Shown in pieces: positions 50,365-58,704 of a DNA stretch of 64,000 bases. A program made the position numbers and the translations under genes. Source of the DNA: Pseudomonas sp. PB106 (GTDB lineage: Bacteria > Pseudomonadota > Gammaproteobacteria > Pseudomonadales > Pseudomonadaceae); the NCBI RefSeq assembly GCF_009764645.1, contig NZ_RWIM01000220.1, forward strand, positions 1 to 64,000, written 5' to 3'. Each line of letters starts with the position of its first letter. Within the stretch, counting starts at the first letter, position 1. Below the pieces are notes generated by a model. It saw only the letters and a program-made list of their open reading frames with translations, ran no database searches and was not told the DNA's origin.

Positions 50365-50856
50365 ATGTTCAAGGCAATCTCCATGACCCTGATGTTGCCG
50401 CTGCTGGTCCTCGCCAGTGAGCGCGTGCAAGCCATCAGCGAACGCGAAACCTTCGAGGTCTCGGTGACGATTCCCACGGCGGAGTTCTTCGTGCTGCCAT
50501 CGGAGCCGGACTGGATTCATCTCGAGCAGACCTTGCCGTTCAACCCGGACTCCGGGCAGTTCGCGCCGTTGCGTAAAAACTTCGATGTGAAGAACAGCAA
50601 CGGTGCGATTTCCGCGCGCATCGCCGCCGAGCCGTATCTGAGCAATGGCCACGACAGCGACAACATCCCGCTGATCGTGACCTTCAATCACAAACGCCTG
50701 AGCCTCGATTCCGATCAGGTGGTCAGCGACTTCGATGCCCGTCCGGGCAAACGTGTGAGGCTTGAAGTGGCTGCGCAGCAACCGCCCGAGGGCGGTTATC
50801 AGCCGGGTCATTACTACGGCAGCGTGCACATGATTTTCGAGGCGTTAGCGCCTTGA
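50365..50856 (+). CDS. CS1-type minor fimbrial subunit
   Basis: 163 residues from ATG 50365 (caagg eight bases ahead; GTG three codons upstream is the alternative). Signal peptide, then a CS1 pilin-like domain: ETFEVSVTIPTAEFFVLPSEPDWI at the N-terminus and GHYYGSVHMIFEAL at the end, in line with the major subunit at 46397 but with low identity. It may be a second pilin or an adaptor between shaft and tip. It overlaps the upstream part of the next gene's leader region. Confidence 0.82.
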   Translation: MFKAISMTLMLPLLVLASERVQAISERETFEVSVTIPTAEFFVLPSEPDWIHLEQTLPFNPDSGQFAPLRKNFDVKNSNGAISARIAAEPYLSNGHDSDNIPLIVTFNHKRLSLDSDQVVSDFDARPGKRVRLEVAAQQPPEGGYQPGHYYGSVHMIFEALAP

Positions 50857-50894
50857 GCGCTGGCACCTCGTCAGGCCCTTTCAGGAACAGCGCC

Positions 50895-52139
50895 ATGACA
50901 ATGCAACTTGCAGGCACACCCCCGCGCCACGCGGCGTGGGTGCTGGGCGGTTTTTTGATGCTGGCAGCGTCGCTGAGCAGCGCCGTCACTCAGGAAATCA
51001 CCGCAGTGTTTCGCCCGGATCCGGGCAATCCGATGGTCAACAAATTCACCAATACCACACCGCAGAGCGGTGTTTGCCCCGGGCATATTCCCGCCAGGTG
51101 CGAGGCCCTCGGGATCTTCAGCATTCGCACCTGGGACCTGACGTTCAAAGCCAGCGGACCGCTGCGGATCAATACGGCCGATCCGGGCAACCTCGACCCA
51201 CGGCAGGGGGTGATGTTCAAATTGCCGTCCGATTGGCGCCGTCTGGATGTCGTGTCGGACAGTGGCGAGCAGCAGACCGTCGAGATGCGCATTGCCGGCA
51301 TCGGTAATCGTGCCGATGTGACCGAGCCCGCTCACGCGTTTACTTCTTGGGATCCCAGCCGTTGGTCGCGCGCACCCGCGCCGTGCCAAAGCGTTCATGC
51401 AACGGGTAACAGTCGAATAGCCTTGTGGTTCTGGATGGTGCCGGAGGGCGCGGGTGCGTGTGCCATGAGGCACCTGATCGAAATTCCCACGCTCGACTAC
51501 TTGATGACCGAATACGCCTATGAACTGCGCACGCCCAATCCGCTGGGCATGACGACGGGGCGATATCGCGGCTCCATCACTTACAGCGTCGGGCCGAATC
51601 AGGATTTCGATTTCGGCGACATGATGATCCCGAATGACAATCAACTGACCTTCAATTTCACCCTCGAGGTGGAACACGTACTCAAGGTCGATGTGCCGCC
51701 CGGTGGTCATCGGATCGAGTTGGTACCGCAGGGCGGCTGGCAGGCATGGCTGCAGCGAAATCGGCGTCCGGAACGGCTGTTTCGCGACCAGACGTTCAAC
51801 CTGTCGGCGTCCGGTCGCTTTAGCATGCGCCTGGAATGCGAGCACACCGACGGCGGGGAAAACTGTTCGATCTATGAGTCGTCCAGCGGCCACGCGGTGC
51901 CGCTGAACATTGCTGTGACGTTGCCCACCGGCCTGATCGATGACAGTGGCCTGCCGATCAATCGGCGCCGATTGGTTCGAGGTAGCGCTGCTGACACGTT
52001 TTTACCCGGGCATTACATCGACCGCAAGGCCGGGGTTCTGCACTTTGAAGTGGGCAGCAAGGACGTCGAAGAAATGCTCACCGGCATCAATAAAACCTAC
52101 CGCTCCAACGTCACCGTAATCTGGGAGTCGGAGGTTTGA
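50895..52139 (+). CDS. CblD/CooD-like tip adhesin, copy 1
   Basis: 414 residues from ATG 50895 with aggaacag ahead of it. After a signal (LMLAASLSSAVT) the mature protein begins QEITAVFRPDPGNPMVNKFT. An adhesin domain with conserved Cys (GVCPGHIPARCEALG; CEHTDGGENCSIYE) is followed by a C-terminal pilin domain (VPLNIAVTLPTG to TVIWESEV). In CS1 fimbriae such proteins start assembly and bind host surfaces. It is about four-fifths identical to the next gene's product; differences cluster near residues 80-110 and 140-190. An alternative start at 50853 is less likely. Confidence 0.85.
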   Translation: MTMQLAGTPPRHAAWVLGGFLMLAASLSSAVTQEITAVFRPDPGNPMVNKFTNTTPQSGVCPGHIPARCEALGIFSIRTWDLTFKASGPLRINTADPGNLDPRQGVMFKLPSDWRRLDVVSDSGEQQTVEMRIAGIGNRADVTEPAHAFTSWDPSRWSRAPAPCQSVHATGNSRIALWFWMVPEGAGACAMRHLIEIPTLDYLMTEYAYELRTPNPLGMTTGRYRGSITYSVGPNQDFDFGDMMIPNDNQLTFNFTLEVEHVLKVDVPPGGHRIELVPQGGWQAWLQRNRRPERLFRDQTFNLSASGRFSMRLECEHTDGGENCSIYESSSGHAVPLNIAVTLPTGLIDDSGLPINRRRLVRGSAADTFLPGHYIDRKAGVLHFEVGSKDVEEMLTGINKTYRSNVTVIWESEV

Positions 52140-52182
52140 TCGGCCTGCTTATCCCCTCACTGTCTGCATCAGGACAACCATC

Positions 52183-53427
52183 ATGACCCTGCAAACCTAC
52201 ACCAGACGCCGGAGCGCCTTGATGTGGCTGACCGGCGTTTTCTGGGCGCTGGGCGCCTCGAGTGCCAGCGCCGCCATTCAGGAGATCACTGCGGTGTTCC
52301 GCCCGGATCCGGGCAATCCGATGGTCAATAAATTTACCAACACCACACCGCAGAGCGGCGTTTGCCCCGGGCATATCCCCGCCAGGTGCGAGGCTCTGGG
52401 GATTTTCAGCATTCGTACCTGGGATTTGACGTTCAAGTCCAGCGGCCCGATCCCGGTCAATCACGTCGGGCCCGGTCAGGGTGATTCGCGGCAAGGCGTG
52501 ATGTTCAAAGTGCCGTCCGAATGGCGCCGGTTTGAAGTGGTTTCAGTTCGCGGTGATCGCCAGGTAGTGGAGATGCGCATTGCCGGTATTGGCAATCGCG
52601 CGGATGTCACGCCTCCGGCCCATGCGATGCAATCATGGGGACCACGTACCTGGAGTTACCCGCCGGCGCCTTGCGAGTCCATCCATGTCACTGGCAACTC
52701 CAATCTGGTTTTGTGGTTCTGGATGATTCCGGAGAACGCCGGCGCCTGCGCGCTGGCACCACTGATCGAAATTCCGACACTCGATTACCGGATGACCGAA
52801 TACGCCTATGAGTTGCGCACACCCAATCCCCTGGGCATGTCGACCGGACAGTATCGTGGCTCGATGACTTACACCGTCGGGCCGAACATGGATTTCGATT
52901 TCGGCGATCTGATGATCCCGAATGACAATCAACTGACCTTCAATTTCACCCTGGACGTGGAACACACACTCAAAGTCGAAGTGCCGCCCGGCGGCAATCG
53001 TATTGAGTTGCTGCCCGAGGGCGGCTGGCAGGCGTGGCTACAGCGCAATCGGCGGCCTGAGCGGCTGTTCCGCGACCAGACGTTCAACCTGTCGGCCTCC
53101 AGCCGTTTTCGCATGGGACTGGAATGCGAACACACCGACGGCGGGGAAAACTGCTCGATCTATGAGCCGTCCAGCGGCCACGCGGTGCCGCTGAATATTT
53201 CGGTGACCTTGCCCGCCGGCCTGTCCGATGACAGCGGCCAACCGGTCAATCGACGCCGACTGGTTCGAGGAGGCGGCGTCGAAATCTTTTCACCGGGGTA
53301 TTACGTCGATCGCAAGGCCGGGATTCTGCACTTTGAAGTCGGCAGCAAGGATGTCGAAGAAATGCTCACCGGGGTCAGCAAGACGTACCGGGCCAATGTC
53401 ACCGTAATCTGGGATTCGGAAGTCTGA
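52183..53427 (+). CDS. CblD/CooD-like tip adhesin, copy 2
   Basis: 414 residues, with signal LTGVFWALGASSASAA. The mature N-terminus QEITAVFRPDPGNPMVNKFT and the Cys pattern equal those of copy 1, and the two align without long gaps to the last residues (TVIWDSEV). It is 43 bases after copy 1 in the same operon, so the pair arose by tandem duplication. Having two tip proteins could give two alternative or successive tips. It ends at a 17-pair hairpin. Confidence 0.85.
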   Translation: MTLQTYTRRRSALMWLTGVFWALGASSASAAIQEITAVFRPDPGNPMVNKFTNTTPQSGVCPGHIPARCEALGIFSIRTWDLTFKSSGPIPVNHVGPGQGDSRQGVMFKVPSEWRRFEVVSVRGDRQVVEMRIAGIGNRADVTPPAHAMQSWGPRTWSYPPAPCESIHVTGNSNLVLWFWMIPENAGACALAPLIEIPTLDYRMTEYAYELRTPNPLGMSTGQYRGSMTYTVGPNMDFDFGDLMIPNDNQLTFNFTLDVEHTLKVEVPPGGNRIELLPEGGWQAWLQRNRRPERLFRDQTFNLSASSRFRMGLECEHTDGGENCSIYEPSSGHAVPLNISVTLPAGLSDDSGQPVNRRRLVRGGGVEIFSPGYYVDRKAGILHFEVGSKDVEEMLTGVSKTYRANVTVIWDSEV

Positions 53428-53437
53428 ACGCATAACA

Positions 53438-53475
53438 CTTCAAGGCCGACGGTGGGGGCACCGTCGGCCTTGAAG
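53438..53475. terminator. Bidirectional hairpin between the fimbrial operon and the NEL gene
   Basis: CTTCAAGGCCGACGGTG (53438-53454), loop GGGG, CACCGTCGGCCTTGAAG (53459-53475): 17 perfect pairs. T-runs are weak on both sides. It lies between converging genes. Confidence 0.8.
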
Positions 53476-53501
53476 GGTTGTTCAATCCTGCGGGCTACCG
53501 A

Positions 53502-56500
53502 TCAGAGACCGGCCTCTTTCAACGCGGTGCGTGTCAGGTTTCGGCCGAGCTGTTTTTTCTGTTCGCCGAGATCAATCGAGATTTGCCCATAGGCTTGCTC
53601 GGTCATGGTTGTAGCGGTGAAGATCAGGCTTTCACTTACCGGAATCTGTTTGGCGAGGGCGGTCATTTGTTCGCGCAACTGTGCCTGAGTCGCCGGTAAG
53701 TCAGCGGCATTCACCCATTGCTCCTGCAGGATCCGCAGATCCTCCAACTGCCCGATCTTGTCCTGAAAGCTCAGGAAATTCTGTTTGTATTCGGCCGGGT
53801 AGGCTTCCTCGAGAAAGGTCGACCAGATCGACAAATCGAGCATGCGATCGACCAGACCGTCGCCCTGTTCGTCGGCAATCACCTTGTCGTAGGCGCGATC
53901 AATGGCTTGATCGCTGACGTCCGCAATCTGCCGATACAACATGCTTTCAGACTGCCAGGGTAGCTGCAGACGCGCAGCCAGATTGGTTTCATAGGCCAGG
54001 TGCACTTCGACTTCATCGAAGCCTTGCGTACGCCCACGAATGTCGGCCCGGGCGATCTCGCCGACCGCTTCAAGACGGGCAGCGCCACGCGCCAGCGTGA
54101 CCATCGAGGTTTGCAGTTCGGCGGCCGATGTCGACGTCGATTGGGCTTCGGAGGCCAGTACTTTGATCCCCATGTTGTTGAACAGCTGTGCCCCGGCATC
54201 GGCGCAGGTGGTCGGGGCGGTCGTCATGATGAACAGTTCGTCGCGCAAGTCGTGATTGAGATAGGCGGCCTCGATCGTGCGCCAGACCCGATGCGACAAC
54301 TCCATGCGTTGCTCACCGCCGGCCAGGTAGTCAGCTGACTGTCTGAGATTTTCAATGACTTTGAAAAAGCCCTTGGAATTCAGTTCTGTCGCCAGATCGC
54401 CCCAGGCTTCCTGGCGGTAAGTCCCGAGCCCGGCGTGGTTGTGCCAGATCCGGTCTTCATAGATGGGCCAGCGAGTCATCTCGTTATTGGCTTTGGTGGA
54501 GTAGAAATGGATCGCACTGAAGCCAACGGAGGTTCGGTATTCCTCGTAGGCAATCCGGTTTGCGTCGGAGAGATTAAGGGTGAAAATTCGTGTGCGCGCG
54601 ATGATGAAGGCCTGATCCGAACCCACTGGCACGGAGGGAACTTCCGTGATCGGGTTTTGCTGCATGTCGAGGAAAAAACTTCGCGGGCGCCGATGGTTGA
54701 AAACCCCGTCCGGCCAAGTGTCGATCCCGGTGTTGTTCAGTGTCAGGACCTTGAGTCGTGGCATACGCCCGATGTCGATTCGGGCGCCGAGCGGGTTGTC
54801 GTCCAGGCGCAGAATTTCCAGACGCGTCAGGTGGCGCAGTCGTTCGACATCGTCTGGCTTCAGATGAATGTTGTTCTCGCTCAGGCGCAACACTTCAAGG
54901 CCTTGCATTTTGCCGATGGCCATTGGCAAACGAGGCAGCTCACAGTGGCGCGCACTGAGATGACGTACGTGGTTGAAATCATCGAGCAGGCTTGATTGTT
55001 TTGATCTCAGACGCACGTTGTCGACATTCAGTGTATCGATCTGCCTGGCGTACTTTTTAATGCCCGGCAGCTTCTTCCACCAACGTTCGAGATCGTAGCC
55101 GGGTGCTTCGCTGGACAAGTCCAGGGCGTATTCAGCCAGCGGATGAACGGAACGTTTGCCCAGCACATCGCTGCGTCGTTCGAAACATTCCAGCAACTGA
55201 TCGGTCAGGTATTTGCCACCGGTCATGAGGAAGTCGGAACTGTGCATGCCCCAGTCGATAACGTGTTCGAACATCCAGCTGTTGATCGTATCGCGCAACT
55301 CGCCAAGCTCTTGCTCCAGACGAGTCAGCGTTTCGCTCGCCTCGCCCCGGTCGGTGAGGGCTTTGACGAAACGGCTGACCTCTTGCGGGTTGAAGTGCGG
55401 GTACAGATCGGTCACCCGTTCGTCCAGGGTTCGTGGCGACCGGGACAGCGTCGGGCCACGCAACAGCAGCAGATCCTGAGTCGGCACGGGTGGCGGCGGA
55501 TCGCGCGGGTCGAGGGCAATACGGCGCTCGACCGCAGGCTCGGTTTTCACCATCAGCCATTGCTTGAACTGCGTGCCTTCACGGGGCAGATAACCGAGGT
55601 TTTGCCGTTGTTTATCCGGCAGGGCCTGCAGCACGGCACGGTAAAGGTCCGCCGCTGCGTGCAGCTGGGTGTTGGCAGGGTCACGCACTTCATAGCTGTT
55701 GTTTTCGCCTTTGACCAGAATGCGCACGACCTGCGCCTGCGCCGGCCCGGCCTTGCAGATCAGTTCACCGTCGAAGCGGTCCTGGCGAATTTCCAGGCGC
55801 ACCTCGTCCAGGGCATCGCTATGAATGCGCAGGGCATTGAGCACCAGACGTTCGGTGTCGGCGCTGATCAGCGAGTCGCGGTAAAAGCCTTCATAGCTGC
55901 GCGCGGTGCGGGTTTCCAGTTGCAGTTCCTGGGCGATGCGCTTGAGGCGCAGGGGCAGGCGAGCTTCATCTTCGATGACTTTGCGTTCGGATGCGCTGGC
56001 CACGGCCAGCAGGTTGTCGAGGCCGCGCGTCGGGATCTCGGGGAACTGCTCGCGCATCGTCCTGATCATGGTTTTGCGGGTGTCTTCACGGCTGGCGTAA
56101 TCGGCGTCGAAAAGTTTTTGCCGCTCGCGTGCGGCGATCTCGACAATGCGAGTACGCAGCGCCTGGGTACGCGTAGCGAGTGAGCCGGAGGGTGTGCCCG
56201 GCGGCTGGTCGAGAATCACAGCGGTGCCGTTGTCATCCAGGGTCGACATGACGGTGCTGAGCAATTCCCCTTTGAGCAGTTGACGCTCCTGCAATTGCAC
56301 GACCAGTTTCCTGCCGAGCGGTGTCTGGGGTTCGCTGTGTTCCCAGAGCTGCTTGCCCTGACCATCGATGACCCGCATCGAAGCGTTTTTCGGCCACATG
56401 CCATGCTGGGTCATGATCTGCAACTGGGTGACCGAATCGGCCCTGCCGTACACCGTCGGGTCGTCGCTGCGCATCTGCTCGATGAAGGTTTCGATGTCGC

Positions 56501-58547
56501 GGTCGATGCCCAGTCGGGTGAGGGTATCGGTGAGCAGCACCGGAGGCTGAAGGTTTTCCACGTACATGCGGCGCAACTCACCGGTGTCGGTGCCGCTGAT
56601 CTGCCGTGCGGTTTCCAGCTCGGCGTCGCTGAGCGCGGCAGCGGCCGGGCCGAGCCGACGCAGCAGCTTGGCGTCATCCCATGTGCGCGGGTGCTCGAAT
56701 TCGATCACACAGGCGCCCGCGCCGTTGAGCCTGACTTCGGGCCGGTAGGCGTCGGCGCGTTCGGGGTGCTTGATGTAATGCTGAGCGGTTTTGCCATCCC
56801 GGGTGATTTCATAATGCTGGTCGTCAACGCGCAAAATCTGCTTGCCGTTGTAGCGATGCAAGCCGTCGGCGTCGGATCGGGCGGCCGGTGTCAGGCCGAC
56901 CTCTTTGAGTCGGTAAGGCGCCAGATCGGGGTTCCACAAGCGCGTTTCACCGCCGGGCATCTGCACCGGCAACAGGCTGTCGACAAACGCCGAGGCTTTG
57001 TTGAGCAACGGCTTGCCGGCGCTGAAACCGGCGGCCATGGCGGCTGTTTGCGCCACTTGATCGAGGACCCCCACCAGATGATCGATGGCTTCGGTCCACT
57101 GACCTTCGGCAAGGTCGACCACGCCGGTGATGACTTCTTTGCCAAGCTGAAAAGCGCTGTATGCCAGCATCATTTCGCCCAGACCGGGAACGAAAGGCGC
57201 CGCCACCATCAGCGCGACGTTGAAGATGTCCCAGGCGATTTTCGCGAAGTTGTCCCACCACGCCTTGCGCGCATGGCTGTCGGCGTCTGCCGTGGAAATG
57301 GCGATCTCGCGGGCATCCTTGAGCACCTTGTCGAGCTTGGTTTGAAACAGATGCGCAGCCATATCGCCGGTGAATGCCGTGCGCACAAACTGCAGGTCGG
57401 GCTGTTCCACGGGGTCATCGCGCCATGCGGGGCGTTGATCGGGTTCAACATCGCGGTGAAAGGCCAGTGTGGTCAGGCGCGCCTGCAAACCGGCGAAGAA
57501 ATGGCCGCGCTGTTGTTGATCGACAAACTGGCTGAAGAACTGCCGATAACTGATCTGCGATGACGGGGCGATGGTGTTTTCACGCAGTTGTCGCGCCAGT
57601 TCACGAACGAAGGCTTTCCATGAGTCGTATTGCTTGAAAGGGTGTTCGGGATCGTGGGGCACATAGACAACGATCGGGTCGTTGCCGGTGGCCTGTTGCG
57701 CCACCGGGCCGAACACCACAATGCCGGTCAGCGTGGTGCCGAGCAGAGACAGATTGCAGCATTCAGTGACCTTGCCTAGCAAAGTCAGGCCGGTGTTTCC
57801 CGCCAGCAGACCGGTGACCACCGCATACGCGTTGTCGCTGATATCACCCTTGGCCAGGGCCATCGCTGCGGCGTTCTCGAACATCGCCTTTTCATTGGCG
57901 ATGAGTTTGGTCTTCAGCTCCAGCCGATCGAGCACGCCGATGGGCTTGAGGATTTGCTTCACATGCGCCTGGTATTGCCTGCCGATGTCCAGTTCCCGGC
58001 ACAGCGTCATGAACTGTTTGATGGTCATGTTGCGCTGGATCTGCTGGGTGGTGAAATGGCCGCGGGCGTCGGGTTGGCTGGTGAAAGCCGAATCCTTTTT
58101 GATAAACGCCTCGCCGACGGCAAAGTTGTGCAGAGCGGCATCCAGCAACGACACGCTGCGCGCGGTGGTACCCCCCAACGGGTCGGGTAATCCCCACGAA
58201 CCACCTTTGGGGATGTAGAGCAGCAGGTACGTGGTTCTGACGTCGACGTTCACTGCGTACTTTTGCCGCAAGGCGCGGCGCAGCAGAGGTTCTGCAAAGG
58301 CGCGTGCATCCTGGGTCTGGGCCAGGGCTTTATCGACCGCGTTCTGGGTGATCCAGGACGCCTTGTTGGTGTCGTCGAGCTCGGGGTTTTGCGCGTGCCA
58401 CGGTTCGATCTTGCGGGTAGCCCGAGCCAAGGCCTGGACGCGCTCCGGAGCGGCGGTCTGAAAGTGTGCGCTGATGGTTTGTTTGAGCAGTGCGTGGTGT
58501 TTGCTTGCGCCTGCGGGGTGGCTGGCAGGCAGGGTTGGTACCGACAT
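53502..58547 (-). CDS. LRR protein with C-terminal NEL-type E3 ubiquitin ligase domain
   Basis: 1681 residues from ATG 58547, with aagga eight bases ahead; an ATG three codons upstream overlaps that site. The long N-terminal part (about 1-1150) is of the DUF6543/dermonecrotic-toxin-like type, with hydrophobic stretches at about 240-290 and 440-480. Leucine-rich repeats follow (about 1190-1305: GLEVLRLSENNIHL, RLEILRLDDNPL, RLKVLTLNNTGI). The NEL domain (about 1310-1681) carries the catalytic Cys1448 in TTCADAGAQLFNNMG, matching the C-x-D site of IpaH/SspH ligases. It probably enters eukaryotic cells and ubiquitinates host proteins. No type III genes or chaperone gene are in the window. Confidence 0.88.
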   Translation of the reverse strand: MSVPTLPASHPAGASKHHALLKQTISAHFQTAAPERVQALARATRKIEPWHAQNPELDDTNKASWITQNAVDKALAQTQDARAFAEPLLRRALRQKYAVNVDVRTTYLLLYIPKGGSWGLPDPLGGTTARSVSLLDAALHNFAVGEAFIKKDSAFTSQPDARGHFTTQQIQRNMTIKQFMTLCRELDIGRQYQAHVKQILKPIGVLDRLELKTKLIANEKAMFENAAAMALAKGDISDNAYAVVTGLLAGNTGLTLLGKVTECCNLSLLGTTLTGIVVFGPVAQQATGNDPIVVYVPHDPEHPFKQYDSWKAFVRELARQLRENTIAPSSQISYRQFFSQFVDQQQRGHFFAGLQARLTTLAFHRDVEPDQRPAWRDDPVEQPDLQFVRTAFTGDMAAHLFQTKLDKVLKDAREIAISTADADSHARKAWWDNFAKIAWDIFNVALMVAAPFVPGLGEMMLAYSAFQLGKEVITGVVDLAEGQWTEAIDHLVGVLDQVAQTAAMAAGFSAGKPLLNKASAFVDSLLPVQMPGGETRLWNPDLAPYRLKEVGLTPAARSDADGLHRYNGKQILRVDDQHYEITRDGKTAQHYIKHPERADAYRPEVRLNGAGACVIEFEHPRTWDDAKLLRRLGPAAAALSDAELETARQISGTDTGELRRMYVENLQPPVLLTDTLTRLGIDRDIETFIEQMRSDDPTVYGRADSVTQLQIMTQHGMWPKNASMRVIDGQGKQLWEHSEPQTPLGRKLVVQLQERQLLKGELLSTVMSTLDDNGTAVILDQPPGTPSGSLATRTQALRTRIVEIAARERQKLFDADYASREDTRKTMIRTMREQFPEIPTRGLDNLLAVASASERKVIEDEARLPLRLKRIAQELQLETRTARSYEGFYRDSLISADTERLVLNALRIHSDALDEVRLEIRQDRFDGELICKAGPAQAQVVRILVKGENNSYEVRDPANTQLHAAADLYRAVLQALPDKQRQNLGYLPREGTQFKQWLMVKTEPAVERRIALDPRDPPPPVPTQDLLLLRGPTLSRSPRTLDERVTDLYPHFNPQEVSRFVKALTDRGEASETLTRLEQELGELRDTINSWMFEHVIDWGMHSSDFLMTGGKYLTDQLLECFERRSDVLGKRSVHPLAEYALDLSSEAPGYDLERWWKKLPGIKKYARQIDTLNVDNVRLRSKQSSLLDDFNHVRHLSARHCELPRLPMAIGKMQGLEVLRLSENNIHLKPDDVERLRHLTRLEILRLDDNPLGARIDIGRMPRLKVLTLNNTGIDTWPDGVFNHRRPRSFFLDMQQNPITEVPSVPVGSDQAFIIARTRIFTLNLSDANRIAYEEYRTSVGFSAIHFYSTKANNEMTRWPIYEDRIWHNHAGLGTYRQEAWGDLATELNSKGFFKVIENLRQSADYLAGGEQRMELSHRVWRTIEAAYLNHDLRDELFIMTTAPTTCADAGAQLFNNMGIKVLASEAQSTSTSAAELQTSMVTLARGAARLEAVGEIARADIRGRTQGFDEVEVHLAYETNLAARLQLPWQSESMLYRQIADVSDQAIDRAYDKVIADEQGDGLVDRMLDLSIWSTFLEEAYPAEYKQNFLSFQDKIGQLEDLRILQEQWVNAADLPATQAQLREQMTALAKQIPVSESLIFTATTMTEQAYGQISIDLGEQKKQLGRNLTRTALKEAGL

Positions 58548-58704
58548 CGTGATCATCCTTGAGTCTCGATTGGGATGATCAGGCTAGCGCCAGCGGTGAG
58601 GAAAAAAACGCGCAAAAATCAGCGGATCAAACCGGCCATTGCGTGCTGGACACATTCAAAAACAGCAACAGAAAAATAGCCGGTTACCACCTCTTCGGCC
58701 ATGC

